In this document: positions 53,390 through 61,761 of the stretch, one piece after another | How positions within the stretch are numbered: position 1 is the first letter of the stretch | Layout: every line of letters begins with the position of its first letter | Assembly: GCF_024733565.1 (NCBI RefSeq) | Contig: NZ_JANIOC010000004.1 | Coordinates: 1-64,000 of the forward strand | Origin: Rossellomorea sp. SC111 | Lineage (GTDB): Bacteria; Bacillota; Bacilli; Bacillales; Bacillaceae_B | DNA length: 64,000 bases | Direction of reading: 5' to 3' | The notes under the pieces: model-generated | Database searches by the model: none | Told to the model about the DNA's origin: nothing | The model's input: the letters and a program-made list of their open reading frames with translations, nothing else | Made by a program: the position numbers and the translations under genes

Positions 53390-53418
53390 TTGAATATTCT
53401 ATAAATGGTTAGTATAAT
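53390..53418 (+). promoter_or_regulatory. SigA promoter of the IDEAL-domain gene
   Basis: TTGAAT (53390-53395), a 17-bp spacer and a consensus TATAAT (53413-53418), 28 bp before the start codon. Confidence 0.7.
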
Positions 53419-53445
53419 AGAAAAAAGGTCAAGGAGCTGATGATC

Positions 53446-53649
53446 ATGAAGAAGTATTTGCTAAACTCACCACAGTCTGATGTAAATCACATGGATTCAC
53501 TATTTGCAGAAATGATATTGGACGAGGCACTGCTGACATTTCGGAAAGAGCAAATCGCACAAGGGATTGACCAGGCATTATGTAACCGGAACAAAAAAGA
53601 ATTCCTGCGGCTGACCGGGGAATTGAAGGAAATTCAGAGTGTGGAATAA
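53446..53649 (+). CDS. Small IDEAL-domain protein
   Basis: A 67-residue protein. The segment AEMILDEALLTFRKEQIAQGIDQALCNRNKKEFLRLTGEL matches the IDEAL domain (PF08858), whose name comes from the I-D-x-A-L motif, here IDQAL. The ATG has AAGGAG 9 nt upstream and a consensus promoter. Function is unknown; IDEAL domains also occur at the C-terminus of YpiB and ComK-related proteins. A second IDEAL-type protein lies at 59.5 kb. Confidence 0.8.
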   Translation: MKKYLLNSPQSDVNHMDSLFAEMILDEALLTFRKEQIAQGIDQALCNRNKKEFLRLTGELKEIQSVE

Positions 53650-53668
53650 TTAAATATAAAAATAAATA

Positions 53669-53718
53669 AAAAGAGGACCATTCCCTACTGATTTGAAGTT
53701 GGAAATGGGTCCTCTTTT
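53669..53718. terminator. Terminator between the IDEAL gene and the ABC exporter
   Basis: AAAAGAGGACCATTCC pairs with GGAAATGGGTCCTCTTTT with a small bulge; both directions have T-runs. Confidence 0.8.
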
Positions 53719-53766
53719 ATGTTTTAAGAATCGTTTTCTTTTATACTAAATCTAACCTACATGACC

Positions 53767-55539
53767 TCACGACACATAATCAATCGTCGCCCCGCCGATC
53801 TCTGCTTCCCTGCCAAACAGTCTGGAATAGACGCCTGTTTGATTCTGGAGAAGATCCCCATGCTTCCCTTGCTCTGCAATCCGGCCATCCTCCAGAACGA
53901 CGATTTGATCCGCCGACAGGACCGTCGATAACCGGTGGGATACGATGATGATCGTTTGATTCTTTCCTGCCCGCAGTACGGCTTCGTTGATCTTCGTTTC
54001 CGTGATGGGATCAAGGGCGGAGCTTGCTTCATCCAGAATAAGTATGGGAGCATCTTTTAAAAGGGCCCTTGCAAGGGACAGACGCTGTTTCTGTCCTCCG
54101 GAAAGAAGGCTTCCCCTTTCACCGACCGATGTATCAAGCCCTTCAGGCAGCGTCTCGATCAAATCCCCGAGTCCGCTGTCTTCGAGTGCTTGCAAAAGTT
54201 CCCCATCCGTCGCATCCTGCTTTCCGATCCGCAGATTATCAGCGAGTGTCCCGCTTCGGAGTATGACATCCTGGGTGACGATGGCCATCTGCGATCGCAG
54301 CCACGTTGTATCCCACTCCCTGATATCCCTGCCATCCACTTCGATCCGGCCGACTCCCGTATCATAGAGCTTGAATAAGAGATCGACAATCGTGGATTTA
54401 CCTGATCCGCTCGGGCCGACCAGCGCCCATTTTTCCCCTGCACCGATGGAAAAGGAGACACCCTTTAGTACATTTTCATCGTTACCAGGATAAGAGAAGG
54501 CGACGTCCTGAAGACAGATGCTGCCGATTGCACGTTCACCGGCGATGCCTTCTGACACCTCAGCTTCCGAAACCTCCTCACCAAGCAATATTTCTGAACG
54601 ATCCAACGCCGGACCGGTCCTTCTGACAGATAGCCAGTTTCTGAGCAGGCGCTGCATCTCATTAGCCGCAATCGTCACAAGTCCACCGGCAGTCAGCATC
54701 TGGCCACTTGTCAATCCTTGATTCCAGATCAAGAGTGTACTGATTAAATAGACTAGCCCAAGAGCAAATCCGTTATAACTCGCAATGACCACGACCGATT
54801 GCATCCTTGCTTTCAGTTCTTTCACCGAGTGCTGGACGAAACTGTCACGGATAGAGACCACGCTGTCCACTTCACTCTCCGATACACCCATGACCCGAGA
54901 CAGATGGATTCCCGTCACTGACTCCCTCAATCTTTCAAGATATCTCGACGCTTCTTTCCTCGCATCCGCAGATGCCAATCGGGTCCTTGCTCCTACGGCA
55001 TTGGAAGTCCAGTAGAAAATCACCCCCAGGACGACGCTTGTAATCATCAGATAAGGATGAATCCATAGGAGCACCAGGCTATAAATGAAGACCCCCTGCA
55101 CGCTTGCCATGAAAGTGGAGCCTTCCCACGCCAGGAAATTGTGAAGTGTGTCCGGATCATCCGATACCCTTGCAAGCATCTCCCCCGTGGAATTATGGTG
55201 ATAAAAAGAATACGGGACGATCTGAAGATGACGGAACAGACGAAGCTTCTGCCAGTTCGTCACGGTCTTTGCGGTTTGATGACAGAAATACTCGTCGATC
55301 ACCATCATCACAAGATCCAGGACTGCAGATAGAATCAAGAGCCACATCAGTCCCCAAAGCCAGTTATAGTGTTCATTCGGAATTATCGTATCCACGAGCC
55401 AGCTTAAGGCAAGAGTCGGGATCAATGCTGAAAACACCTGGCTGATCGCGATGACGATGGAATCAGCGATGACCCATTTTTTATAAGGACGGAGAAAGCT
55501 CAGAACCCTTTTTCCGTCGCGATTCTTCGCGGTGTTCAT
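53767..55539 (-). CDS. ABC exporter half-transporter, subunit 2
   Basis: A 590-residue protein with a six-helix type I exporter membrane domain (about 15-305) and a C-terminal ATPase domain. Walker A is GPSGSGKST, Q-loop TQDVILRSG, signature LLSGGQKQR, Walker B ILILDEASSALD and H-loop VSHRLS. It overlaps the preceding exporter gene by 4 nt, so the two probably form a heterodimer of the BmrCD/LmrCD kind. AAGGGAG lies 8 nt before the ATG. Both ATP sites look competent from the motifs. Substrates are probably drugs or lipids. Confidence 0.9.
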   Translation of the reverse strand: MNTAKNRDGKRVLSFLRPYKKWVIADSIVIAISQVFSALIPTLALSWLVDTIIPNEHYNWLWGLMWLLILSAVLDLVMMVIDEYFCHQTAKTVTNWQKLRLFRHLQIVPYSFYHHNSTGEMLARVSDDPDTLHNFLAWEGSTFMASVQGVFIYSLVLLWIHPYLMITSVVLGVIFYWTSNAVGARTRLASADARKEASRYLERLRESVTGIHLSRVMGVSESEVDSVVSIRDSFVQHSVKELKARMQSVVVIASYNGFALGLVYLISTLLIWNQGLTSGQMLTAGGLVTIAANEMQRLLRNWLSVRRTGPALDRSEILLGEEVSEAEVSEGIAGERAIGSICLQDVAFSYPGNDENVLKGVSFSIGAGEKWALVGPSGSGKSTIVDLLFKLYDTGVGRIEVDGRDIREWDTTWLRSQMAIVTQDVILRSGTLADNLRIGKQDATDGELLQALEDSGLGDLIETLPEGLDTSVGERGSLLSGGQKQRLSLARALLKDAPILILDEASSALDPITETKINEAVLRAGKNQTIIIVSHRLSTVLSADQIVVLEDGRIAEQGKHGDLLQNQTGVYSRLFGREAEIGGATIDYVS

Positions 55540-57275
55540 CCGATCATCTCCCTTTCAAGTTCGCTGTATTGAGCCCTGTATAATTCATAATATTTCCCAC
55601 GCTTTTGAAGCAGTTCTTCATGAGTGCCTTTTTCCGCGACGACTCCCCCGTCGAGAAGAATGATGACATCCGCATTCCTTACTGTGACAAGACGGTGAGC
55701 GATGGTGATTGTGGTCCGTCCAGGAATCAGTTTTTCCAAGGAAGCCTGCACCCGCTCTTCCGTTTCTCCGTCAAGGGAAGAAGTCGCTTCATCGAAGATC
55801 AGGACAGGAGGCTGTCTCAGGATCGCTCGGGCAAGGGCGACACGCTGCCTCTGTCCGCCTGAAAGTTTCAATCCCCGCTCCCCGACGATCGTTTCATACC
55901 CTTCCTCTAGTGAAAGGATCAACTCTTTCAACCCTGCCGCTTCTACAGCCTGATCGAGTTCTTCTATCGTCGCATCAGGTTTTCCGTACAACAGATTTTG
56001 CCGGAGTGTACTATTTAAGAGGAATGTTTCCTGGGACACGACCCCTACCTGCTGGCGGAAGCTGTTGCGGTTATAGTCGAATAGATTCTTGTCATCGATC
56101 ATGACGGAGCCCTGCTGTGGTTCATACAGTCCCAGTAACAGCTGGACCAGCGTACTCTTCCCTCCGCCACTCGTTCCGACGATCCCGATATGGTTCCCCT
56201 GTTCGAGAGACAAAGAAACTCCTTTTAAGACCTGCTTATCCGTCCCGGGGTACGAAAAGCATAGATTCTGTAAGTCTATTTTTCCTTTTACAAGACCAAA
56301 AGCAGGAAGCTTTTCCTCATGTTCTTCCGGGAGATCGAAATATTCATAGATGCGCTGAAGGGCAGGAATCGCCTGTTGAATCGTCAAGGCATGCTCTGCC
56401 ATGGATCTCACCGGCAAAAACATGATGGGAATGAAGCTCAGGCAGGCAATGAGCGTACCGATCGTGATCGTTCCGTCCCAGATCGCCCAGCCACCGATCA
56501 GCATGACGACACCCGGAGCTGCGATATTAAAGAGATTCCCTAGGCGCCAGTTCACCTTGCCGATCAGTGCTGCCCGGATCGAGAATTGCTTCCAATCACT
56601 CAGCTTCTTCTCCTGGGTGCCCACTTCCACATCCTGCGTCTGATAGGTCCTGACCAACCTGACACTTTCAATGCTTTCCTGCAGGTGCTGATACATATCT
56701 GCACTCATCTCCCGCTGGACCGCACTCATCTTCCGCATTTTTTTACCCAATGTAAAGGAAGGGATGATATAAATGGCAAAAACAGCAAACATGACGATCG
56801 CCGCGGGCCAGAATAAAACAAACACAGTGGAAAAGGCAGCGACCGCTCCCACCACCTGCTGCAGTATCCTTGGTACGACCGTATTATTCAGGTTCTGAAT
56901 GGATTCCACGTCATGTGTCAAACGGAAGAGCATATCCCCCCTCGGTGTCTTCGAGAAAAATGACATCGGAGTACGATGCAGCTTCCTGAACGCCCGGATC
57001 TGCATATCTGTGATCACATCAAGCCCGATCTTCACCTGTACATATTCCTGCATCGTTTCAAACAGGGACTTGCCGAGATACGCCCCGAGAATCCCGCCTA
57101 CTACCCAGGCAAGAAAATTCAGATCCCCTCCGACGATGACGTCATCCACCAATCGTTTCACCAAAATCGGCGGGACGATGGTAAAGAGACCGCCGATGAC
57201 GGAAAACAGGAGTGCCACCAAAAGCTTCCTCCAATATGGCTTAAAATGATTTAAAGTTGTTTTTAATAAGTTCAT
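55536..57275 (-). CDS. ABC exporter half-transporter, subunit 1
   Basis: A 579-residue partner with the same layout: six helices (about 15-300), then an ATPase domain with Walker A GTSGGGKST, Q-loop SQETFLLNS, signature LKLSGGQRQR, Walker B VLIFDEATSSLD and H-loop IAHRL. The start MNLLKTTLNH has AGGGGG 6 nt upstream. It is the first gene of the two-gene operon. No regulator gene is adjacent. Confidence 0.9.
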   Translation of the reverse strand: MNLLKTTLNHFKPYWRKLLVALLFSVIGGLFTIVPPILVKRLVDDVIVGGDLNFLAWVVGGILGAYLGKSLFETMQEYVQVKIGLDVITDMQIRAFRKLHRTPMSFFSKTPRGDMLFRLTHDVESIQNLNNTVVPRILQQVVGAVAAFSTVFVLFWPAAIVMFAVFAIYIIPSFTLGKKMRKMSAVQREMSADMYQHLQESIESVRLVRTYQTQDVEVGTQEKKLSDWKQFSIRAALIGKVNWRLGNLFNIAAPGVVMLIGGWAIWDGTITIGTLIACLSFIPIMFLPVRSMAEHALTIQQAIPALQRIYEYFDLPEEHEEKLPAFGLVKGKIDLQNLCFSYPGTDKQVLKGVSLSLEQGNHIGIVGTSGGGKSTLVQLLLGLYEPQQGSVMIDDKNLFDYNRNSFRQQVGVVSQETFLLNSTLRQNLLYGKPDATIEELDQAVEAAGLKELILSLEEGYETIVGERGLKLSGGQRQRVALARAILRQPPVLIFDEATSSLDGETEERVQASLEKLIPGRTTITIAHRLVTVRNADVIILLDGGVVAEKGTHEELLQKRGKYYELYRAQYSELEREMIG

Positions 57276-57421
57276 GTTGAACCCCCTCACAAAAATCTAT
57301 TTTATACCAACAGATGAAAATATTCACTATAATTTGAATTGAGTATAAATTAAGTATATTCATCCTTCCATTTCACATCTTCGGTCGTTGGGGCGGATGG
57401 ATTCTACGACTTTTGGATGAA

Positions 57422-57456
57422 GAAAAAGCCGATCCCCGGCGTGGGATCAGCTTTTC
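57422..57456 (-). terminator. Terminator of the C45-type gene
   Basis: AAAAGCCGATCCC pairs with GGGATCAGCTTTT (one mismatch), followed by a T-run on the minus strand. Confidence 0.85.
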
Positions 57457-57461
57457 TGTGT

Positions 57462-58475
57462 TCACTCAATATACCCACTCAGGTCCATACAGCTAATATC
57501 GTCCCCATTCACCCAATCCTGAAAGTTCACGTCCAGCACCTGATTGCTCCCGGCAATGGTTGTAAGGATTCTTGATTCATGATAGGAATACGAAAAGGTG
57601 TGAAGGGTGCCGAATAAATTCTCGTAATCCGTGAAGAAAATCGGTGAGTCGGTGTCTTTAAAATGCTGAAACAGTTGAAGATGGGAAAGCTGCTTTTCAT
57701 TTAAATTCAGTAGATGTTCATTTCGCTCCAGGGAGCCTTCGATGGATGGACGATTTTTCCTTTTCATATGTTCATCCTGAAAATGAATCACACATGACAG
57801 AAAGGATTCTCCATACCTGACTACCACCTTCTCAGGGCTCGCTTCCACTTCGGCGATATTTCCATTTCGATCTCCGATGGAAAAGTTATAACAGGCTGAG
57901 TGCGGGATTTCCTGTAGCAAGGCAACTGCATCTTCGAGGGAAGAACACGTATCCAGGACCATCCGTATGGCCGCCCACGGAGAGACTCCTTTTCTGTAGC
58001 CGTCATGACTGACAAAGTGCAAGCCAGCAACCAGACCATGTTCGTTCACCCCATCATGCCTCCCCAGGAGTTGAAGATTATAGCCTGCGGATGCAAAAGC
58101 TTGTTTAGGCTGAACCATACTAAAAACCCCATCATATAAATCTGGGGAAAAATCATAATTCCGTACATAACACTCCTTAGTAAGAAGGCTGGAACACCCC
58201 ATCGCTTCAGTCTTCGGTACATCATACCCACTGCATAAGGCAGCTGCTTTAAGAGATGAGATACCGAAACCTTCTGCAAGGCCTTCTAGTTCCTCCAACA
58301 GGTGTGGGGCGAGCGAGGAATAAATCGATTTCATTTCAGGAACATCAATCTCTTGTTTGGTGAATGACCCAAGCATATGTAAGATGGAAGTATCTCTCAT
58401 CTTTTCACCTGTTTCTACTCCGATATCATACGAGTTGCCCCTCATTTGAAAGACTTGTAATTTGAAATCCGGCAT
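57462..58475 (-). CDS. C45-type (acyl-CoA:6-APA acyltransferase-like) Ntn hydrolase
   Basis: A 337-residue protein of the peptidase C45 family, an Ntn-hydrolase fold that usually self-cleaves before its catalytic Cys. The candidate nucleophile is Cys in AMGCSSLL (about residue 91), preceded by about 90 residues (LEGLAEGFGISSLKA). Other motifs are YVRNYDFSP, GRHDGVNEHGLVAGLHFV and CYNFSIGDRNGN. The start MPDFKLQ has AAGGAGGGA 6 nt upstream. The substrate is unknown; related proteins hydrolyse acyl-amides or bile-salt-like compounds. Confidence 0.85.
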   Translation of the reverse strand: MPDFKLQVFQMRGNSYDIGVETGEKMRDTSILHMLGSFTKQEIDVPEMKSIYSSLAPHLLEELEGLAEGFGISSLKAAALCSGYDVPKTEAMGCSSLLTKECYVRNYDFSPDLYDGVFSMVQPKQAFASAGYNLQLLGRHDGVNEHGLVAGLHFVSHDGYRKGVSPWAAIRMVLDTCSSLEDAVALLQEIPHSACYNFSIGDRNGNIAEVEASPEKVVVRYGESFLSCVIHFQDEHMKRKNRPSIEGSLERNEHLLNLNEKQLSHLQLFQHFKDTDSPIFFTDYENLFGTLHTFSYSYHESRILTTIAGSNQVLDVNFQDWVNGDDISCMDLSGYIE

Positions 58476-58579
58476 GTAAATCCCTCCTTGATTCCATCCT
58501 ATTCCTTCTGATTGCTTCACACCTGTCATTTTGTGCTTGTTTGGGACTGCTTAATTGAATATACAAGGAAGAGAGGATT

Positions 58580-58700
58580 CATGCGGGTTTCTATACCTTT
58601 CAAGCGAGATATGAATTTTTCATGCCGGGTGACTCAGGATCAAGCGGGATATAGAATAATCATGCGGGATTTCAGATCATCATGCCAGCTTGTCGAATTT
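58580..58700. repeat. Degenerate 20-bp tandem array (CATGCGGGAT units)
   Basis: Six units begin at 58580, 58601, 58621, 58641, 58661 and 58681. Their first bases are CATGCGGG, CAAGCGAG, CATGCCGG, CAAGCGGG, CATGCGGG and CATGCCAG. The second halves are AT-rich and not conserved. The period is 20 bp (21 once). The array lies in the gap between divergent genes. Confidence 0.7.
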
Positions 58701-58883
58701 TCTTTAACATAATTGCATTTGTAAGGCTCATGTTACTCCATTGGCGGACGTTCCCATAGTTAACTCAATCTGGCTTACCAGCTTATCTATAAATTTAATT
58801 CAAAGATCTACAAGGTCCTCAAAATCCAATTGATAACTATGCCTAACTAGTGTAATATTACACAAAAAGGGGTGATTTTTACA

Positions 58884-59126
58884 TTGGATATCTTTTTCAT
58901 GGTTTTAGTTGGCTTTCCGATTTTGTCCATCATTGCAGGAATTCTGGGATATTTCTTCTTTAGAAACCTCTTTGTCTCACCTATATTCGTCCTTCTATCT
59001 GCGCTTGTTGCCACGTTTACTGTTTTCAACGATTCGTTTCTGCTATGGGTTTTTGTGTATACCTGCTTAGCTTTTCTTTCTGGTTTAGGGATAAAAATCT
59101 TAAAAGAAAATAAGGGGGCAATATGA
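58884..59126 (+). CDS. DUF2651-type small membrane protein
   Basis: An 80-residue protein with three hydrophobic segments and a short basic tail, resembling the DUF2651/YbeF family of Bacillus (GILGYFFFR, TFTVFNDSFLLWVFVYT). The start is TTG at 58884; GGGGTG lies 9 nt before it. It overlaps the next gene by 4 nt. Function unknown. Confidence 0.65.
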   Translation: MDIFFMVLVGFPILSIIAGILGYFFFRNLFVSPIFVLLSALVATFTVFNDSFLLWVFVYTCLAFLSGLGIKILKENKGAI

Positions 59127-59482
59127 AAAACTATCTTTCAGGAATGCTATTTAGTTTACTCTCATTACTTTCGTTTCTTTTCATTCGCATAGTTGACAGT
59201 TTATGGGGCTCTTTTGCTTGGTCACTCCTTCTCACGATTGTTGTATTTCTTTTCTATAGAAGGAAGAAAAATTGGGATAGAAAAGATATCATTGTGATTT
59301 CGTTCAGTACGGGTCTTTTCTATCTACTTTTTGCTTCTTTTGGTATCAGTCTATATCCACCCGAACCGATTAGAGATCTGGGTGATATCATCATGCCTTA
59401 TCTGTATGCAGGTATGTTTGGGGTGTATACGATGATTGTGTTGTTTTTATCCAGAATAGTCTTTAACAAGCAGAGAAGTTGA
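59123..59482 (+). CDS. Small membrane protein of unknown function
   Basis: A 119-residue protein with four hydrophobic segments, translationally coupled to the DUF2651-type gene (ATGA overlap; AAGGGGG upstream). No family is recognised. The pairing suggests the two act together in the membrane. Confidence 0.65.
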   Translation: MKNYLSGMLFSLLSLLSFLFIRIVDSLWGSFAWSLLLTIVVFLFYRRKKNWDRKDIIVISFSTGLFYLLFASFGISLYPPEPIRDLGDIIMPYLYAGMFGVYTMIVLFLSRIVFNKQRS

Positions 59483-59497
59483 AATCCCCCCACATGC

Positions 59498-59530
59498 AAA
59501 AAAGCTGAAGAGTCCACCCCTTCAGCTTTA
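59498..59530. terminator. Bidirectional terminator
   Basis: AAAGCTGAAG and TTCAGCTTT form a 9-bp stem between convergent genes; an A6 run on the left gives a T-run on the minus strand. Confidence 0.75.
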
Positions 59531-59541
59531 CACTACTCTAT

Positions 59542-59874
59542 TCACTTCACACCCTCAACCAGTTCCCGCATGGAATTTAATTTAGCTGTCAGCTCCAGGA
59601 ACCACTCCTCGTCTCCCGTTTCGAGGGCCAGGTCGATCAAGTACTGGATCTGTTCTTTATTTTTGACATGTGTATCGGGAATTTTGTTTATTTGTCTGTT
59701 TAACAAGGGAAGAATCTTTCCTTCGATGGTTTTATTATCGCTGGTCACGATTTTCGCTTTAACAGCTTCTCCTTTGGTGTCCAGGTTCTCAATATAGCCG
59801 ATGACCAGTTCTCCGGTAAGTAATTTCCCTTTGACCCAATCTCCAATTTTTAATAGTGTTTGCTCGTTTGACAT
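59542..59874 (-). CDS. IDEAL-domain protein with N-terminal SH3-like region
   Basis: A 110-residue protein. The first half (IGDWVKGKLLTGELVIGYIENLD) reads as a small beta barrel of SH3/KOW type; the second half (KEQIQYLIDLALETGDEEWFLELTAKL) matches an IDEAL domain with the motif IDLAL. An operator-like CTGTAA-N9-TTACAT lies 19 bp upstream, shared with rrf2 and spx, so it belongs to the same small regulon. Its role is unknown; a partner or adaptor in the stress response is a guess. Confidence 0.7.
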   Translation of the reverse strand: MSNEQTLLKIGDWVKGKLLTGELVIGYIENLDTKGEAVKAKIVTSDNKTIEGKILPLLNRQINKIPDTHVKNKEQIQYLIDLALETGDEEWFLELTAKLNSMRELVEGVK

Positions 59875-59892
59875 TCCTTTTCACCTTCCAAA

Positions 59893-59913
59893 CTGTAATA
59901 TTATTTGTTACAT
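59893..59913. promoter_or_regulatory. Rrf2-type operator, site 1
   Basis: CTGTAA-N9-TTACAT, one mismatch from a perfect palindrome, between the rrf2 stop and the IDEAL-type gene. Confidence 0.65.
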
Positions 59914-59933
59914 TTAGTCAAAAAGAAAGCTTT

Positions 59934-60350
59934 CTACGCTTTCTCCTGATGAATCATCTCCACGATGTCTTTAATCGTATAGTCCTTTAAGTAATCCCCC
60001 AGTTTTTCTTCTGCACCGAGGAAAATCTGGAACAGGACATTCTTCATATTGGCGCCAACGAGACACTTATCATTGGTAGCGGTGCATTTTGGCTGCAGGG
60101 CGCCTTCTGATGTGATTTTATAAATATCCCACAAGTTAATATCGCTGAGGTCCATGGCAAAGATGAATCCGCCGCCTGTCCCTTCTTTCGACGCAATGAA
60201 TCCCTGCTTTTTCAGAAGGCTAAGGACTTTGCGAATCCGTACGGGATGAACCCCTGCACTTTCCGAAATCGCATCGCTTGTCGACATGCGGTCCGTCTGC
60301 AGGGCCAGGTACGTTAAACTGTGGATGGCTAATGTAAAGTCGCTATTCAT
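59934..60350 (-). CDS. Rrf2-family transcriptional regulator (SaiR/YwnA-like)
   Basis: A 138-residue winged-helix protein. The N-terminal FTLAIHSLTYLAL and ESAGVHPVRIRKVLSLLKKQGFI are the Rrf2 DNA-binding region. The central Cys residues (PKCTATNDKC, about 89-95) lie where iron-sulfur or thiol-sensing members carry theirs, but only two Cys are present, so disulfide sensing is more likely than a full cluster. Downstream of spx and flanked by matching palindromes, it recalls SaiR of B. anthracis, which controls an spxA2 gene (recalled from memory). Confidence 0.85.
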   Translation of the reverse strand: MNSDFTLAIHSLTYLALQTDRMSTSDAISESAGVHPVRIRKVLSLLKKQGFIASKEGTGGGFIFAMDLSDINLWDIYKITSEGALQPKCTATNDKCLVGANMKNVLFQIFLGAEEKLGDYLKDYTIKDIVEMIHQEKA

Positions 60351-60374
60351 GGCCTGCCTCCTTCACGGATATTA

Positions 60375-60395
60375 CTGTAATGGTAACTTTTACAG
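60375..60395. promoter_or_regulatory. Rrf2-type operator, site 2
   Basis: Perfect CTGTAA-N9-TTACAG, 25 bp upstream of the rrf2 start; indicates autoregulation. Confidence 0.75.
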
Positions 60396-60423
60396 TTTAG
60401 ACTGTCAAGAAACCGGTTTATGA

Positions 60424-60819
60424 TCAGTTGGCCAATTTCTGTAGCTCATTGTATTCAAAATTACGTATTTTTCTTGGTAGAAAGCTGCGAATTTCTTCAT
60501 CATTATAGCCAATCTGCAGTCTTTTCTCATCAAGCATGATCGGTCTTTTCAAAATAAGTGGATTTTCTTTAATCAATGTATATAAATCTTGGAGTGGCAA
60601 CGAATCAATGTCTACCTTTAACTCCTGGTACACCTTTGATTGTTTGGAAATGATGTCCTCTGTTCCATTTTCCGTCAGGCGGAGGATCGATTTGATCTCA
60701 TCAGGTGTCAACGGTTCTATCAGCATGTTACGCTCCACATATTGTACAGAATGTTCCTCAAGCCACGCTCTCGCTTTGCGGCAGGACGTACAGCTTGGTG
60801 TCAGAAATAGATTGACCAT
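60424..60819 (-). CDS. spx: Spx-family stress regulator
   Basis: A 131-residue ArsC-fold protein that binds the RNA polymerase alpha subunit under thiol stress. The redox CxxC is intact ([14 protein letters not shown]), as are [32 protein letters not shown] and the Gly needed for polymerase contact in LTENGTED. It differs enough from the main Spx (N-terminal [10 protein letters not shown]) to be a second copy of SpxA2 type. The ATG at 60819 has AAGGAG 11 nt upstream. Two palindromic sites lie in its promoter region. Confidence 0.92.
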   Translation of the reverse strand: MVNLFLTPSCTSCRKARAWLEEHSVQYVERNMLIEPLTPDEIKSILRLTENGTEDIISKQSKVYQELKVDIDSLPLQDLYTLIKENPLILKRPIMLDEKRLQIGYNDEEIRSFLPRKIRNFEYNELQKLAN

Positions 60820-60841
60820 GTGTTTACACACTCCTTGTTAA

Positions 60842-60862
60842 ATGTAATAAAAAAAGTAACAG
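60842..60862. promoter_or_regulatory. Rrf2-type operator, site 3 (degenerate)
   Basis: ATGTAA-N9-TAACAG, two mismatches to the palindrome, just upstream of spx. Confidence 0.45.
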
Positions 60863-60898
60863 TTATATTTTAAAAATATCACCCTTCTTCCGGGTACA

Positions 60899-60919
60899 CT
60901 GTAATAATAATATTTACAG
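60899..60919. promoter_or_regulatory. Rrf2-type operator, site 4
   Basis: Perfect CTGTAA-N9-TTACAG, 80 bp upstream of the spx start. Confidence 0.7.
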
Positions 60920-60944
60920 TTAGGATTGTCAACAGTTTTTTTTA

Positions 60945-60980
60945 AATTGAATCCTTCCCCATCCAGAGAAGGATTCAATT
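60945..60980. terminator. Terminator of the DrrAB-type operon
   Basis: AATTGAATCCTTC and GAAGGATTCAATT form a 13-bp stem immediately after the permease stop. The longer T-run is on the plus strand. Confidence 0.7.
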
Positions 60981-60981
60981 T

Positions 60982-61761
60982 TTATTTACGTGATACTGCA
61001 CCTTTTGCTGAGACTGCCGCGAATGTAATGGTTATGGCACATACTATCACAATGGCAATCACCCCCTGCATCAGATCCCAGAACACCCACCCGTCGATGA
61101 GGGCAGTACGCATACTTTCAAATACATACGTGGTCGGATTGATCGTGGCGGCGATTTTCAACCACTGAGCTTCGATTAACTCGTAGGGAACAAATGTCGT
61201 ACTCAAAAAAATCAGCGGAAAAAAAATAAATGTACCCGCCTGGGCAGCCTGGGCGTTTCTCGTCCGGAGGGCAATCCCGACCGAATATCCGGCAAACGCA
61301 AGTCCCCAGCCGATCGCAATCAACAGGACGAACAACACACCGGCAAAACCTGTCTTGACATCAAGTCCAAGTAAAAACGCCATTCCGATGATGAGGAGCG
61401 TCTGTACCAAAAGCTGCAACATCCCTGCGATGATCGGGCCAAGGACGATGGCAAGACGCGATGCCGGAGTGAGAAGAAGTCTCGAGAAAAAGCCTGTTTC
61501 AATATCTTTCACGATACTTTGCCCTGCTCCGCCTGCTCCACCGATAGCAGCAGAGACGATGGACACGGGTAAAATAAATGCCAGATAATCGGCTCCTTCA
61601 AAGGTCGGCAATTGAGATATACCGCTCAATCCTCCCTCGTATACGAGAAGGAAAAAAGCAGAAATGATCAGGTTAGGTATGAATGAAAACGGGTTTCGGA
61701 GAGTGGTCTTGATGTTCCGGACCGTCATGAGCCACGTGTCCTTGAAGACATTATTCCCCAC
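60982..61761 (-). CDS. ABC-2 type permease (DrrB-like)
   Basis: A 259-residue membrane protein with six helices. The N-terminal TWLMTVRNIKTTLRNPFSF and the IGGAGGAGQSIVKDIETGFFSRLLLTPASR stretch (amphipathic coupling region, about 65-95) are typical of DrrB/NodJ-type exporters. The start overlaps the ATPase stop by 11 bp. With the DrrA-like ATPase it forms a two-gene exporter of drug or polysaccharide type. Confidence 0.88.
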   Translation of the reverse strand: MGNNVFKDTWLMTVRNIKTTLRNPFSFIPNLIISAFFLLVYEGGLSGISQLPTFEGADYLAFILPVSIVSAAIGGAGGAGQSIVKDIETGFFSRLLLTPASRLAIVLGPIIAGMLQLLVQTLLIIGMAFLLGLDVKTGFAGVLFVLLIAIGWGLAFAGYSVGIALRTRNAQAAQAGTFIFFPLIFLSTTFVPYELIEAQWLKIAATINPTTYVFESMRTALIDGWVFWDLMQGVIAIVIVCAITITFAAVSAKGAVSRK

